A stretch of DNA of 45,241 nt from Caballeronia turbans (GCA_001544655.2 FCOD02000041.1:1-45241); one strand, 5' to 3'. Positions 31,507-40,884 are shown, numbered from the stretch's first letter. Numbers and translations: made by a program. The notes: generated from the letters alone by a model not told the origin.

Positions 31507-32748
31507 ATGGCCGTCAACTTCCCCTCGATCGATCCCGCAGCGCTTCATCCCGTCGCCGGCGTCACGCTCGGCTGGGCCGAGGCGAATATCCGCAAGCCCA
31601 ATCGCAAGGATGTGCTCGTCATTCGCGTCGATGAAGGCGCGAGCGTCGCGGGCGTGTTCACGCAGAATCGATTCTGCGCCGCGCCCGTCACCGTGTGCCG
31701 CGAGCATCTGGCAGCCGTGGCGAAGGGCGGCAAGGGCATTCGCGCGCTCATCGTGAACACCGGCAACGCGAACGCCGGCACGGGCGAGCCGGGCATGGCG
31801 CACGCACGCGAGACGTGTGCGGAACTCGCGCGGCTTGCGGGCCTCGATGCGCAACAGATCCTGCCGTTCTCGACGGGCGTGATTCTCGAGCCGCTGCCGA
31901 TCGATCGTCTGAAAGCCGGCCTGCCCGCCGCGCTCGCGAACCAGAAGGCCTCGCACTGGTTCGACGCCGCGCAAGCCATCATGACGACGGACACGCTGCC
32001 GAAGGCATCGTCGCGTCAGGTGACGATCGACGGTCACGTCGTCACGCTGTCGGGTATCAGCAAGGGCGCGGGCATGATCAAGCCGAACATGGCGACAATG
32101 CTCGGCTTCCTCGCGTTCGATGCCAACGTGGCGCAGCCCGTGCTGGGTCAACTGGTCAAGCACGTTGCGGATCGCTCGTTCAACTGCATCACCATCGACG
32201 GCGATACATCGACCAACGATTCGTTCATCCTGATCGCATCGGGCAAGTCGAGCCTGCCCGCGATCACATCGACGGACTCGCCCGCCTACGCCGCACTGCG
32301 CGACGCGGTGACCGAAGTGGCGCAGGAACTCGCGCAACTCATCGTGCGCGACGGCGAAGGCGCGACGAAGTTCATGACGATCACGGTGGAAGGCGGCAAG
32401 GACGCGGCGGAATGCCGTCAGATCGCGTACGCGATCGGCCATTCGCCGCTCGTGAAGACCGCGTTTTACGCCTCCGATCCGAACCTCGGCCGCATTCTCG
32501 CGGCGATCGGGTATGCGGGCGTGACGGATCTCGACGTCGGCAAGATTGATCTTTATCTCGATGACGTTCTCGTCGCGAAGTCGGGCGGGCGCAATCCCGA
32601 GTACAAGGAAGAAGACGGCCAGCGTGTGATGAAGAAGAGCGAAATCGCGATTCGTGTGCTGCTCGGACGCGGCACTGCGAACGCAACGATCTGGACCTGC
32701 GACCTCTCGCACGACTACGTCAGCATCAACGCCGACTATCGCTCGTAA
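31507..32748 (+). CDS. argJ: Bifunctional glutamate N-acetyltransferase / N-acetylglutamate synthase ArgJ
   Basis: This 413-aa enzyme recycles the acetyl group in arginine synthesis, moving it from N-acetylornithine to glutamate, and may also use acetyl-CoA. The autocleavage site is in KPNMATML: the precursor splits before Thr197, which becomes the nucleophile of the beta chain. Other family blocks are [23 protein letters not shown], the DGDTSTNDS loop, and the ending NADYRS. It stands 157 nt after secA and 23 nt before the DUF815 ATPase gene, so it may lead a small operon argJ-DUF815-Nudix. Confidence 0.96.
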   Translation: MAVNFPSIDPAALHPVAGVTLGWAEANIRKPNRKDVLVIRVDEGASVAGVFTQNRFCAAPVTVCREHLAAVAKGGKGIRALIVNTGNANAGTGEPGMAHARETCAELARLAGLDAQQILPFSTGVILEPLPIDRLKAGLPAALANQKASHWFDAAQAIMTTDTLPKASSRQVTIDGHVVTLSGISKGAGMIKPNMATMLGFLAFDANVAQPVLGQLVKHVADRSFNCITIDGDTSTNDSFILIASGKSSLPAITSTDSPAYAALRDAVTEVAQELAQLIVRDGEGATKFMTITVEGGKDAAECRQIAYAIGHSPLVKTAFYASDPNLGRILAAIGYAGVTDLDVGKIDLYLDDVLVAKSGGRNPEYKEEDGQRVMKKSEIAIRVLLGRGTANATIWTCDLSHDYVSINADYRS

Positions 32749-32771
32749 AAGCGACGCGCATCGATACGAAC

Positions 32772-33635
32772 ATGGACAAGCTCGAACAATTTCTCACGCG
32801 CGCCGAGGCGGTGCTGGCGCGCATCGAAGGCATGTTGCCGCCGGCGGCGCCCGATATCGATTGGGAATCCGCGGTGGCGTTTCGCTGGCGCAAGCGTCAG
32901 GGGCGTGGTTTCCTGCAACCCGTGCCGGCGATCTCGCAAATCTCGCTCGACGACCTGCAGAACATCGATCGTCAAAAAGGCCTGATCCAACAGAACACGC
33001 AGCAGTTCGTGAACAAGTTGCCCGCGAACAATGTTTTGCTGACGGGCGCGCGCGGCACGGGCAAGTCGTCGCTGATCAAGGCGTGTCTGAACGCTTATTC
33101 GAAGGACGGTCTGCGTCTCATCGAAGTCGACAAGGACGATCTGCACGATCTCGGCGATATCGTCGATCTGATCTCGACGCGGCCCGAGCGCTTCCTCGTG
33201 TTCTGCGACGACCTTTCCTTCGAGGAAGGCGAGTCGGGCTACAAGGCGCTGAAGGTCGCGCTCGACGGTTCCGTCGCGGCGCAATCGGACAACGTGCTGA
33301 TCTACGCGACGTCGAATCGCCGTCATTTGTTGCCGGAATACATGAGCGACAACGAGACGTACAAGCACACGTCCGATGGCGAGATCCACCCCGGCGAAGT
33401 GGTCGAGGAAAAGATCTCGCTGTCTGAACGCTTCGGGCTGTGGGTCAGCTTCTATCCTTTCAAGCAGGACGACTATCTGTCGATCGTCGCGCATTGGCTT
33501 AAGCACTTCGGCTGCCATGAAGCTGAAGTCGAAAGCGCTCGCGGCGACGCTCTCGTGTGGGCGCTGGAACGCGGGTCGCGGTCGGGGCGCGTCGCGTGGC
33601 AATTCGCGCGCGACTGGTCGGGACGCAAGCAATGA
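32772..33635 (+). CDS. DUF815-family AAA ATPase, function unknown
   Basis: This 287-aa P-loop ATPase has an N-terminal segment of about 65 residues, then Walker A GARGTGKSS near residue 94, Walker B LVFCDDLSF near 148, and a sensor-1-like ATSNRRHLLPEYM near 180. A late arginine-rich helix (RGSRSGRVAWQFARDW) follows. This is the DUF815 family, widespread in proteobacteria, and I know of no settled function. It has no signal or membrane segment. It overlaps the Nudix gene by ATGA and follows argJ by 23 nt, so the three are likely co-transcribed. A role in DNA or protein handling would be only a guess. Confidence 0.88.
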   Translation: MDKLEQFLTRAEAVLARIEGMLPPAAPDIDWESAVAFRWRKRQGRGFLQPVPAISQISLDDLQNIDRQKGLIQQNTQQFVNKLPANNVLLTGARGTGKSSLIKACLNAYSKDGLRLIEVDKDDLHDLGDIVDLISTRPERFLVFCDDLSFEEGESGYKALKVALDGSVAAQSDNVLIYATSNRRHLLPEYMSDNETYKHTSDGEIHPGEVVEEKISLSERFGLWVSFYPFKQDDYLSIVAHWLKHFGCHEAEVESARGDALVWALERGSRSGRVAWQFARDWSGRKQ

Positions 33636-34063
33636 CCGATCCGAAGAGCGACATCGCGCCCGATGGCCGCAAGGTAACGGAAGTGGCCGTCGGCGTGATG
33701 GTGCAGCACGACGGGCGTTATCTGCTCGCGCAGCGGCCCGCTGGCAAGCCGTACGAAGGCTACTGGGAGTTTCCCGGCGGCAAGCTCGAGCCGGGCGAGA
33801 GCATCGAGACGGCACTTGGGCGCGAATTGCACGAGGAACTCGGCATCGACGTCACCGCATGTCAGCTTTGGCGCACGCTCGAGCACGATTACCCGCACGC
33901 GTACGTGCGTCTTTTTTTCTGCAAGGTGACGGACTGGAAGGGCACGCCGCTTGGACGTGAAGGCCAGGCGATTGCCTGGCAAACGCTTCCTGTCGATGTC
34001 GCTCCGCTCCTGCCTGCGGCTATTCCGATCCTCGAATGGCTCGAAGAGGAAGAGCGCGAATAA
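33632..34063 (+). CDS. Nudix hydrolase, MutT-like (8-oxo-dGTP diphosphatase type)
   Basis: This 143-aa protein has a full Nudix box (GGKLEPGES with the following REL-EELGID) at about residues 50-72, preceded by the substrate-positioning EGYWEFPGG. MutT enzymes remove 8-oxo-dGTP from the nucleotide pool and prevent A-T to C-G changes. The start at 33632 overlaps the DUF815 gene by ATGA; the longer in-frame start lies inside that gene. The end lies 13 nt from the convergent yacG. MutT near yacG is a recurrent arrangement in proteobacteria, which supports the name, but other Nudix substrates remain possible. Confidence 0.87.
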   Translation: MTDPKSDIAPDGRKVTEVAVGVMVQHDGRYLLAQRPAGKPYEGYWEFPGGKLEPGESIETALGRELHEELGIDVTACQLWRTLEHDYPHAYVRLFFCKVTDWKGTPLGREGQAIAWQTLPVDVAPLLPAAIPILEWLEEEERE

Positions 34064-34076
34064 GCGCGAGTGAAGG

Positions 34077-34268
34077 TCAGTTCAGGCCGCCGCGCGTATC
34101 GTCGTCCGGCGGCGTTTCCTGTGAATTACCCGAAATTTTGTACTTCTCGGCTGCCCACGCGCCGAGATCGATCTGCTTGCAGCGCTCGGAGCAGAATGGG
34201 CGAAAGCGGTTTTCCGGAACCCAGCGGACATCCTTGCCGCAGGTCGGGCATTTGACGACAGTGGTCAT
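34077..34268 (-). CDS. yacG: DNA gyrase inhibitor YacG (zinc-binding)
   Basis: This 63-aa protein has four zinc ligands in CPTCGKDV and [11 protein letters not shown], followed by the conserved [11 protein letters not shown] and an acidic C-terminal tail. The family binds GyrB and inhibits gyrase supercoiling in E. coli. It is the last gene of the minus-strand coaE-zapD-yacG group and begins 70 nt after zapD ends. Confidence 0.94.
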   Translation of the reverse strand: MTTVVKCPTCGKDVRWVPENRFRPFCSERCKQIDLGAWAAEKYKISGNSQETPPDDDTRGGLN

Positions 34269-34338
34269 GACGGTAAGACGTGGCGAATCGCGCCGGCTTT
34301 GTTCGACATCTGATCCATATAGGGCCGGCTGATTCTAT

Positions 34339-35094
34339 TCAAAGGCTGCAAAGCGTCAGATGGAAGGGGACGTCCACGTCCACGGCGCGCGGCTTCAGAT
34401 CGCCGTCCTGCACCGTGAAGCGGACCCACAGCATGTACTTGTTCGCGCTCGCTTCGGGAATCACGCGAGTGTCCGGCGAAACGCGCACTTGCATCAGTTG
34501 ATAGGTGCGGCCGGACAACATCTGCTGATAGCTGCCCTGCATCGCCATGACTTTCGATGCCTGGCCTGATTCACGCGCGAGCCGCAATACGATGGCCGCC
34601 GCGTCGCGTAACGCGAGCATCGGCATGACCCACTTCGCGATGTCCTGACGCCGTTCTTCGACGGGCAACTGCTGCCACGCGTAATACGACGGCAAATCGA
34701 ACTTGCACGTTCCGCCCGGGATGATCGTGCGGCTGCGGATGCTCGCGAGCCATTCGTTGTCGGCGAGATGCTGACCGGTCTTGCCATGCATGTCGGTGAG
34801 GCCGCCGAGCGTTTGCTCGATTTCGCCGAGCACCGCTTCGAGCGCTTCCTGTTCGATTCCAGGATTGCCACGGAACGGCGCGAGCGTCTGACGCTGCCGC
34901 TCCAGTTCCTTCATAAGGTCGGCCTTGAGATCCGTGCGGCCAGCGACTTCGGCGATCTCAAAGAGTGTCGTGAGCGCGACGTGATGTTCTCGCGCGTCTT
35001 CCTGAGTCAGAAAGAACGTGAAGCGCTCGAACAGGTCTTCGAGGCGCAGCAGCGTCCGGATTCGCTCGTTGAAGGGATACTCGTAAAGGATCAA
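34339..35094 (-). CDS. zapD: Cell division protein ZapD (Z-ring associated)
   Basis: This 251-aa cytoplasmic protein cross-links FtsZ filaments. Conserved blocks are [21 protein letters not shown] at the N-terminus, [26 protein letters not shown], the GSYQQMLSG loop and the terminal [14 protein letters not shown] 35094 is chosen as the start: the family begins exactly at ILYEYP, a GAGGCGAG ribosome site lies upstream, and the promoter at 35146-35174 would start transcription after the alternative ATG at 35145. It partners functionally with the ftsZ encoded earlier in this window. Confidence 0.9.
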   Translation of the reverse strand: MILYEYPFNERIRTLLRLEDLFERFTFFLTQEDAREHHVALTTLFEIAEVAGRTDLKADLMKELERQRQTLAPFRGNPGIEQEALEAVLGEIEQTLGGLTDMHGKTGQHLADNEWLASIRSRTIIPGGTCKFDLPSYYAWQQLPVEERRQDIAKWVMPMLALRDAAAIVLRLARESGQASKVMAMQGSYQQMLSGRTYQLMQVRVSPDTRVIPEASANKYMLWVRFTVQDGDLKPRAVDVDVPFHLTLCSL

Positions 35095-35145
35095 GCGCGC
35101 TCGCCTCGGCGTGGGTCGGTTGCTTCCATGAGCGGAAGTGAGCAC

Positions 35146-35174
35146 ATTCTAATGCCGCATCCTCACCCTAGCAA
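35146..35174 (-). promoter_or_regulatory. Promoter of zapD-yacG
   Basis: On the minus strand TTGCTA (35174-35169, 4/6) is separated by exactly 17 nt from TAGAAT (35151-35146, 5/6). A start near 35139 would give a leader of about 45 nt to TTG 35094. It lies in the 169-nt gap after coaE. Confidence 0.6.
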
Positions 35175-35263
35175 ATCGGGGCATATTCGCTCGCGAAAGT
35201 GCTTGTTTTGGCGCAAATTCGGGAACTTTTCGACGATTTGGCTAACTCAGGCGATCGCTCACC

Positions 35264-35869
35264 TTATCCGGATGACAGCGACAAATAACGCGCGTGCAGC
35301 GCGTCGACTTGCTGCGCCAGTGCGTCGTGCGTGGCCGTTTCGTCGTTGATGACGATATCGTCCGCTGCGGCGAGTCGCGCTTCGCGAGACGCCTGCTTCG
35401 CGATGATCGCGAGTACCTGTTCTCGCGTGAAGCCATTGCGCCGCATGACGCGGGCGATCTGCGTCTCGACCGGACAATCCACGACGAGCACACGTGACAC
35501 GCGTGCAGCCCATTCGCCCGACTCGACCAGCAGCGGCACGACCACGATGTGATACGCACCTTGCGCCGCAAGTCTCTGTCGCTCGGATTCAGCGCGAATC
35601 AACGGATGCACGATATGTTCGAGCCGCGCTTTCGCAGTGTCGTCGGCGAAAACGAGCCCGCGCATCTTCGCGCGATCGAGCGAGCCGTCTTCAGCGATGA
35701 AATTGTCGCCGAATTCGCTCGCGATGAGCGGCATCGCGACGCCGCCCGGCGCGGTGATCCGGTGCGCGATCAGATCCGTATCGATAAGCGGTACGCCGCG
35801 CGCCGCGAAGAGATCGGCGACGGTGCTCTTGCCGCTGCCGATGCCGCCGGTAAGACCAATGCTGAACAT
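35264..35869 (-). CDS. coaE: Dephospho-CoA kinase
   Basis: This 201-aa enzyme phosphorylates the 3'-OH of dephospho-CoA, the last step of CoA synthesis. The P-loop GGIGSGKS is at residues 8-15, followed by [12 protein letters not shown] and the lid segment [24 protein letters not shown]. The start at 35869 follows GGGAGCAACGG; a longer in-frame start runs back into pilD. It is 16 nt downstream of pilD. Confidence 0.95.
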   Translation of the reverse strand: MFSIGLTGGIGSGKSTVADLFAARGVPLIDTDLIAHRITAPGGVAMPLIASEFGDNFIAEDGSLDRAKMRGLVFADDTAKARLEHIVHPLIRAESERQRLAAQGAYHIVVVPLLVESGEWAARVSRVLVVDCPVETQIARVMRRNGFTREQVLAIIAKQASREARLAAADDIVINDETATHDALAQQVDALHARYLSLSSG

Positions 35870-35885
35870 CCGTTGCTCCCTTCGA

Positions 35886-36809
35886 TCATCCCAACAATGA
35901 ATAGAGCGGTGTGCCGACGAAGAGCGTGATGACTCCGCCCGCCGCGAGAAACGGCCCGAACGGCAAGGGCTCCTCGAAACGCATGCGCTTGCGCCACGTC
36001 GCAACGATGCCGACCGCCGCGCCCGCTACGGCAGCGATCAGGACCACTTGCGCGAGTGCGGACCAGCCGAGCCACGCGCCGATCGCGGCGAGCAGTTTGA
36101 AGTCGCCGTAGCCCATGCCTTCCATGCCGCGCACGAGCTTGAAGAGCCAGTACACGCACCACAGAAAAAGATAACCGACGATCGCGCCCGTTACGGCGTC
36201 GTGAAGCGTCGCGAATCCGCCTTCGCCGAAATTGACGATGAGTCCCGCCCACAGCAGGGGAAGCGTCAGCACATCGGGAAGATAGCGCGTGTCGTAATCG
36301 ATGAGGCCGGCCGTCAGCAAGGTCGCACACAGTCCGAACGCGGCCAGAGCCGGCCACGCGGGGCCGTAGGCGTAGAGCGAGAGCGCCGCGAGCGCGCCGC
36401 TCGCGAGTTCGATCAGCGGATAACGCGGGCTCACGCGCGCGCCGCACGCCGAGCAGCGCCCGCGCAATGCGAGATAGCTGATGACGGGAATGTTTTCCCA
36501 CGCGCGCAGCACATGCTTGCAATGCGGGCATGCACTGCGCGGCACGGCGAGATTGAAGCGTTCGGGGTGCGAATCGGCGGCGGCGCGTTTGCCGGATTCG
36601 GGAGCTTCAGGAATCGTCGCGTCGACTTCGGCGCGCCACGCGCGCTCGAGCATGACCGGCAGGCGATGCACGACGACGGTGAGAAAACTGCCGATCACGA
36701 GACCGAACACGACGGCGAACCCGTACTGCATGGCGACGGGGAGCGCGGCGAACGCCGCCAGATAGCGGCTTGCGAAATGCGCGGCGGACGGATCGAACGA
36801 AGGCTGCAT
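35886..36809 (-). CDS. pilD: Prepilin leader peptidase / N-methyltransferase PilD
   Basis: This 307-aa polytopic inner-membrane aspartic protease cleaves type IV prepilins and methylates the new N-terminus. Two CxxC pairs form the cytoplasmic zinc site (Cys94, Cys97, Cys119, Cys122). The catalytic aspartates lie in [11 protein letters not shown] (about 169-179) and in GMGYGDFKL. The loop between the first helix and the zinc site is about 30 residues longer and Ala/Glu-rich (about 58-88). The start MQPSFDPS at 36809 lies 31 nt after the pilC stop. Confidence 0.93.
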   Translation of the reverse strand: MQPSFDPSAAHFASRYLAAFAALPVAMQYGFAVVFGLVIGSFLTVVVHRLPVMLERAWRAEVDATIPEAPESGKRAAADSHPERFNLAVPRSACPHCKHVLRAWENIPVISYLALRGRCSACGARVSPRYPLIELASGALAALSLYAYGPAWPALAAFGLCATLLTAGLIDYDTRYLPDVLTLPLLWAGLIVNFGEGGFATLHDAVTGAIVGYLFLWCVYWLFKLVRGMEGMGYGDFKLLAAIGAWLGWSALAQVVLIAAVAGAAVGIVATWRKRMRFEEPLPFGPFLAAGGVITLFVGTPLYSLLG

Positions 36810-36840
36810 GATGGACGAACGGTTGCTTTGGCCCGCGATG

Positions 36841-38046
36841 CTACACCACGTTGCCGAGCTGAATGATAGGAAGATACATCGCGATGGCGAGTCCACCTAC
36901 GAGCGCGCCCAGCACCGCGATGACGATCGGCTCGCACAGGCTCGCGAACGCGCCGATGCGCTCGTCCACCTGACGGTCCGCCAGCGTGGCGAGATCGAGG
37001 AGCATCGCGTCGAGCGCGCCCGATTCTTCGGCGACCGCGATCGGCTGCACGACATCTTGCGGAAAGCAGCCGGCGGCGCACATGGCGACCGCGAGGCGCT
37101 CGCCATTGCGCAGGCGCGCGGCGATGTTGACCGTCGCGGCGTCGAATACGCGATTGCCCGTGGCGTGCGTGAGCGAGTCAAAAGCATCCGACAGTGGCGT
37201 GCCCGCCGAGAGCAGCGTCCCGAGCGCGCGGCTCCATCGGGCGACTGCAAGGGAGCGCAGCAACCTGCCTGCGAGCGGCAGGCGCAGCGCCGCGCGATCG
37301 ACGGTTTCGCGCGCATCCGGCGAACGCTTCATCCAGCGCGACACTACAACCGCCGCACATACGCACGCGAGGACGAACGGCACGCCAGCATGCGCGACGC
37401 CGTCCGACAGTGCGAGCACGAAACGCGTCGGCGCGGGCAGCGCGGCGCCGAAGCCGTCGAAGATCGTCTTGAATGTCGGCACGACGCCGACCAGCAAACC
37501 CGCGGTGATCGCGAGCGAAAGCAGCAGCACCATGACCGGATAGGTGAGGGCGGCGCGCAGTCTGGTGCGTTGCGATGCGGCGCGCTCGCGATCGTCGGCA
37601 AGCCGGGCGAGCACGGACGGCAGCGCGCCTGCCACTTCGCCAACCGACACCAACTGGCAGTACAGCGGGCCGAACGCCGCGGGATGCGCGGCGAGTGCAG
37701 CTGAGAACGGCACGCCACGCGTGATGTCGCGAGCCAATGCGCGCACGATGCGCGGCAGTCCGCCGCCCGTCGCACTGCCGGCCAGCAATTCGAGCGCCCC
37801 AGCGAGCGGCAGGCCTGCGCGCAGCAGGCCGGCGAGCTGCCGTGTGAAAACGGTCACCTCCGTCGTCTTCGCTTTGGGCGGCGGCGCGGCACCGAGCATG
37901 TCGAGTCCGGTGACGATCACGCCTTCCCGACGCAGCGAGCTGCGGGCCGAGAGCGCGTCGGCGGCAATGATCTTTCCCTGCTTTGGCCGGCCTTCGCTAT
38001 CCATGCCACGCCAGGCGAAACGCAATTCGGGCGCGTGACTCATCAT
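36841..38046 (-). CDS. pilC: Type IV pilus inner-membrane platform protein PilC (GspF family)
   Basis: This 401-aa protein has the two GspF/T2SSF repeats, residues about 65-190 and 270-390, each ending in membrane helices (three or four in all). Family signs are FTRQLAGLLRAGLPLAGALELL, the VGEVAGALPSVL motif, and EESGALDAMLLDLATL in the second repeat. It couples the PilB motor to pilin assembly. Its start overlaps the pilB stop (ATGA). Confidence 0.93.
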   Translation of the reverse strand: MMSHAPELRFAWRGMDSEGRPKQGKIIAADALSARSSLRREGVIVTGLDMLGAAPPPKAKTTEVTVFTRQLAGLLRAGLPLAGALELLAGSATGGGLPRIVRALARDITRGVPFSAALAAHPAAFGPLYCQLVSVGEVAGALPSVLARLADDRERAASQRTRLRAALTYPVMVLLLSLAITAGLLVGVVPTFKTIFDGFGAALPAPTRFVLALSDGVAHAGVPFVLACVCAAVVVSRWMKRSPDARETVDRAALRLPLAGRLLRSLAVARWSRALGTLLSAGTPLSDAFDSLTHATGNRVFDAATVNIAARLRNGERLAVAMCAAGCFPQDVVQPIAVAEESGALDAMLLDLATLADRQVDERIGAFASLCEPIVIAVLGALVGGLAIAMYLPIIQLGNVV

Positions 38047-39260
38047 TCGGTCTCCGTCGCTTCGGCTGCTTCGGCGACGCTCGTCGCGCCTTCGCGGACG
38101 CGGGCGAAGGCTGCGTCGCGTAGCGAGGGCATGCCTTGCGCCTGCGCCGCGCGCGCGATTGCATGTGTTGCCGCGCGTGAGACGATCAGTTCCCGTAGTT
38201 CATCCGATACCGGCATCACCTGATGCACGCCCACCCGCCCGCAACAACCGATGCCATGACACGCCGGACAGCCGCGCGCTTCGAACGGATGAAATCCGTC
38301 CGTGAGGGGCAGCGCCGATGGCGTGCGGCAGGATTCGCACAGCTTGCGCACGAGCCGTTGCGCGGTGACGAGCCTGAGCGCGGACGCGAGGTTGTAGGGC
38401 GCCACGCCGATATCGATGAGCCGCGCGATCGCGGCCGGTGCATCGTTGGTATGCAGGGTCGAGCGCACGAGGTGTCCCGTCTGCGCGGCCTTCACCGCGA
38501 CATCCGCGGTTTCTGCGTCGCGAATTTCGCCGACCATGATCACGTCCGGATCCTGACGCATGAACGCGCGCAGCGCCACGGCGAAGGTCAGCCCCGCCTT
38601 TTCGCGCACGCTCACCTGATTGATGCCCGCGAGCTGGATCTCGACGGGATCTTCGACGGAGCACACGTTGCGCGCTTCGGCGTTGAGCATTTGAAGGAAG
38701 CAGTAGAGCGAGAGGGTCTTGCCGCTGCCGGTCGGGCCGGTCACGAGGATGAGACCTTGCGGAGCGCGAATCGCCGATTCGACCGTGCCGCTTTGCGCAT
38801 CATCGAGGCCGAGCGCGGCGAGCGACAGATCGGGCGGCAGCGCGTCGAGGCGCCGCAGCACGAGCTTCTCGCCGAAGAGTGTCGGCAGCGAGTTGACGCG
38901 ATAGTCGCCGATCCGCCCGCCCGGAAGAGTCAGACGCAGCCGACCGTCCTGCGGCACGCGCCGCTCGGCGATGTCCATGCGCGCCAGCACCTTGATGCGC
39001 GTGACAAACGCGTCGCGCAGGTGCGGCGGCGGACGCTTCAACACATGCAGCGCACCATCGACGCGCAGCCTGATGCGCCAGTCGTGCTCCGATGGCTCGA
39101 CATGGATGTCGGATGCGCCGCGCTCGGCGGCCTCGCGCAGGGTCTCGGTGAGCAGCGAGACGGCGGGCGTTTCGTGATCGGATGCGCTATCGCGGGCCGC
39201 CTCGGACGTACGGGCCTGGCGCGCGAACGTGTCGAAAGCGTCGCGGGAAGGGGAAGTCAT
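38043..39260 (-). CDS. pilB: Type IV pilus assembly ATPase, PilB/GspE family (short form)
   Basis: This 405-aa cytoplasmic secretion ATPase powers pilus extension. The N2-type domain begins near residue 35 (ASDIHVEP), then Walker A GPTGSGKTLS, Asp box CSVEDPVE, Walker B PDVIMVGEIRDAE, and His box GHLVRSTLHTND. A C4 zinc site follows (CESC, CPAC). It lacks the N-terminal domain of about 150 residues seen in classic PilB (about 565 aa). No coding potential in frame upstream suggests a truncation; the short form may be the normal one in this lineage. It is coupled to pilC by ATGA. Confidence 0.9.
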   Translation of the reverse strand: MTSPSRDAFDTFARQARTSEAARDSASDHETPAVSLLTETLREAAERGASDIHVEPSEHDWRIRLRVDGALHVLKRPPPHLRDAFVTRIKVLARMDIAERRVPQDGRLRLTLPGGRIGDYRVNSLPTLFGEKLVLRRLDALPPDLSLAALGLDDAQSGTVESAIRAPQGLILVTGPTGSGKTLSLYCFLQMLNAEARNVCSVEDPVEIQLAGINQVSVREKAGLTFAVALRAFMRQDPDVIMVGEIRDAETADVAVKAAQTGHLVRSTLHTNDAPAAIARLIDIGVAPYNLASALRLVTAQRLVRKLCESCRTPSALPLTDGFHPFEARGCPACHGIGCCGRVGVHQVMPVSDELRELIVSRAATHAIARAAQAQGMPSLRDAAFARVREGATSVAEAAEATETE

Positions 39261-39334
39261 GGGCGTCGGGACGTCGGAGTCGAGATGGTCCGATCATCCC
39301 GCCCGGCATCGCCCCCGCCCAGTCGTCCGAATGG

Positions 39335-40624
39335 CTAACGCAGCGCGCGTTTCTCGGGCCCGAGCGGACGGAAAATCTTGACGGTGCGGATCGCCTGATC
39401 GTCGCTGCGCATGACTTCGAAGGTCACACCCGCGATGCGCACCGACACGTCGCCGTCCGGGATGTCTTCGAGCGTTTCGAGGATTAGGCCGTTGAGCGTC
39501 TTCGGGCCGTCCGTCGGCAGCGTCAGATGCAGCCAGCGGTTCAGTTCGCGCAGCGGCATGCTGCCCGCGACGATGCATTCGCCATTCTCGTCCCAGCCGC
39601 CGCGCGAGCCGGTGCCGCGCGGGATCGTCGTCGTGAACTCGCCGATCAGCTCCTCGATGATGTCCTCGGGCGTTACGAGCCCCTGCAATTCACCGTATTC
39701 GTCGACCACGATCGCGATACGGTGACCGCTTTCCTGGAAGAACTGCAGTTGCTGGAACACCGGAGTGCCCGCCGGCACGAAGTAAGGCTCGGTGAGCAGC
39801 TCGCGCAGCGTTTCGCGTTCGAGCTCCTGGTTATGCAGCGCGGAGAGCGTCTTGCGTACATGCAGGATGCCGAGCACCCGGTCGATATCGCCCTGGAAGA
39901 CGACCAGCTTGTTGTGATAGCACGTCTCGAGCTGATGCAGGATCTGTTCGAAGGGCGCGTCGAAGTCGAGCGCTTCGATGCGCCGGCGCGGGATCATCAC
40001 GTCGTCAACGGTGATGTTCTCCAGATCGAACAGATTGAGCAGGATGCTGCGGTGCTTGGTCGGCATGAAGCTGCCGGTTTCGAGCACGATGGTGCGCAGT
40101 TCTTCCGGCGAAATCCGCTGATCGCGCTTGTTTTTCGTGTTGATGTGGAGCGCGGCGAGAATCGCATTGGCGAACAGGTTGACGAACCAGATCAGCGGCC
40201 GCGCGATGCGCATGAGCGGCGCGAGCACGAGGCTTGCGGGAAGCGCGACTTTCTCGGGATACGTCGCGCCGACGATCTTCGGCGCGATTTCCGCGAACAC
40301 GATGATCAGGAACGCGATGACGCCCGTCGTGATCGACAGGACGAGGTTGTTATGACCGAAGGTGCGCAGCGCGATCGATGTCGTGAGCACGGGGATGATC
40401 GTGTTGATCAGGTTGTTCCCGATCAGGATCACGGAGAGAAGCTGGTCAGTCTTGGCGAGCAGCCCTTGCGTCGTGCGGGCGCGTAGCGACCCCTGGCTCG
40501 CCAGATATTTCAGGCGATGGCGATTGAGCGCCATCATCGACGTTTCGGAAATCGAGAAGAAGCCGGAAAGGAAGAGAAGCAGAAAGATGGCGCAAATTTG
40601 CGCCCATAAGGGAAGGTTGTCCAC
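39335..40624 (-). CDS. CNNM/CorC-HlyC family membrane protein with CBS pair
   Basis: This 429-aa protein has an N-terminal DUF21/CNNM membrane domain (about residues 1-190, four hydrophobic helices), two CBS domains (about 205-330), and a C-terminal CorC_HlyC domain (about 345-425). The family is tied to Mg2+/Co2+ export or resistance and was once called hemolysin-like. GTG 40624 is the start: it puts the membrane domain at the N-terminus (LPLWAQICAIFLLLFLSGFFS). The ATG at 40750 lies inside the tRNA terminator. No clear ribosome site is seen. The next gene downstream is pilB, 74 nt away. Confidence 0.9.
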   Translation of the reverse strand: MDNLPLWAQICAIFLLLFLSGFFSISETSMMALNRHRLKYLASQGSLRARTTQGLLAKTDQLLSVILIGNNLINTIIPVLTTSIALRTFGHNNLVLSITTGVIAFLIIVFAEIAPKIVGATYPEKVALPASLVLAPLMRIARPLIWFVNLFANAILAALHINTKNKRDQRISPEELRTIVLETGSFMPTKHRSILLNLFDLENITVDDVMIPRRRIEALDFDAPFEQILHQLETCYHNKLVVFQGDIDRVLGILHVRKTLSALHNQELERETLRELLTEPYFVPAGTPVFQQLQFFQESGHRIAIVVDEYGELQGLVTPEDIIEELIGEFTTTIPRGTGSRGGWDENGECIVAGSMPLRELNRWLHLTLPTDGPKTLNGLILETLEDIPDGDVSVRIAGVTFEVMRSDDQAIRTVKIFRPLGPEKRALR

Positions 40625-40727
40625 GCGGTGATCGAGTAGGGGCGGAGATGGGAGGCAATATAGCAGACGGGGCAGGAAAGCCAGCCCTGGCCGTTTGGCA
40701 AGCGTACGCGGTTTCTTTGCCGGAAAT

Positions 40728-40760
40728 AAAAAACCCGCATGGCGAACCATGCGGGTTTTT
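40728..40760. terminator. Rho-independent terminator after tRNA-Pro
   Basis: A 14-bp perfect stem (40729-40742 with 40747-40760) carries a 4-nt loop that reads TTCG on the minus strand, with A-run and T-run on either side. It follows the tRNA on the minus strand by a few bases and can act in both directions. Confidence 0.88.
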
Positions 40761-40767
40761 GCAATTC

Positions 40768-40844
40768 TGGTCGGGGTGAGAGGATTCGAACCTCCGGCCT
40801 CTACGTCCCGAACGTAGCGCTCTACCAGGCTAAGCTACACCCCG
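40768..40844 (-). tRNA. tRNA-Pro (CGG anticodon)
   Basis: A 77-nt cloverleaf with encoded CCA (40770-40768). The acceptor stem is CGGGGTG/CACCCCG with discriminator A, and the first pair C1-G72 is typical of bacterial tRNA-Pro. The D arm contains AGCCTGGTAGAGC. The anticodon stem CTACG/CGTAG holds the loop TTCGGGA, giving CGG, which reads CCG. The T arm has GGTTCGAATCC. It lies 41 nt downstream of ispB on the same strand and ahead of a terminator, so it could be processed from the ispB transcript. Confidence 0.97.
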
Positions 40845-40884
40845 AATTCGACCAACTTGGACTCTTACGCCGTCTCAGTCTCGT

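Noticed and set aside
36808-39338. Long plus-strand frames opposite pilC and pilB
   Set aside because: Both lie entirely across genes with full GspF and GspE motifs and ATGA coupling; they are shadows.
40625-40750. A 42-residue N-terminal extension of the CNNM/CorC protein
   Set aside because: It would begin inside the tRNA-Pro terminator hairpin and places unconserved residues before the first membrane helix.
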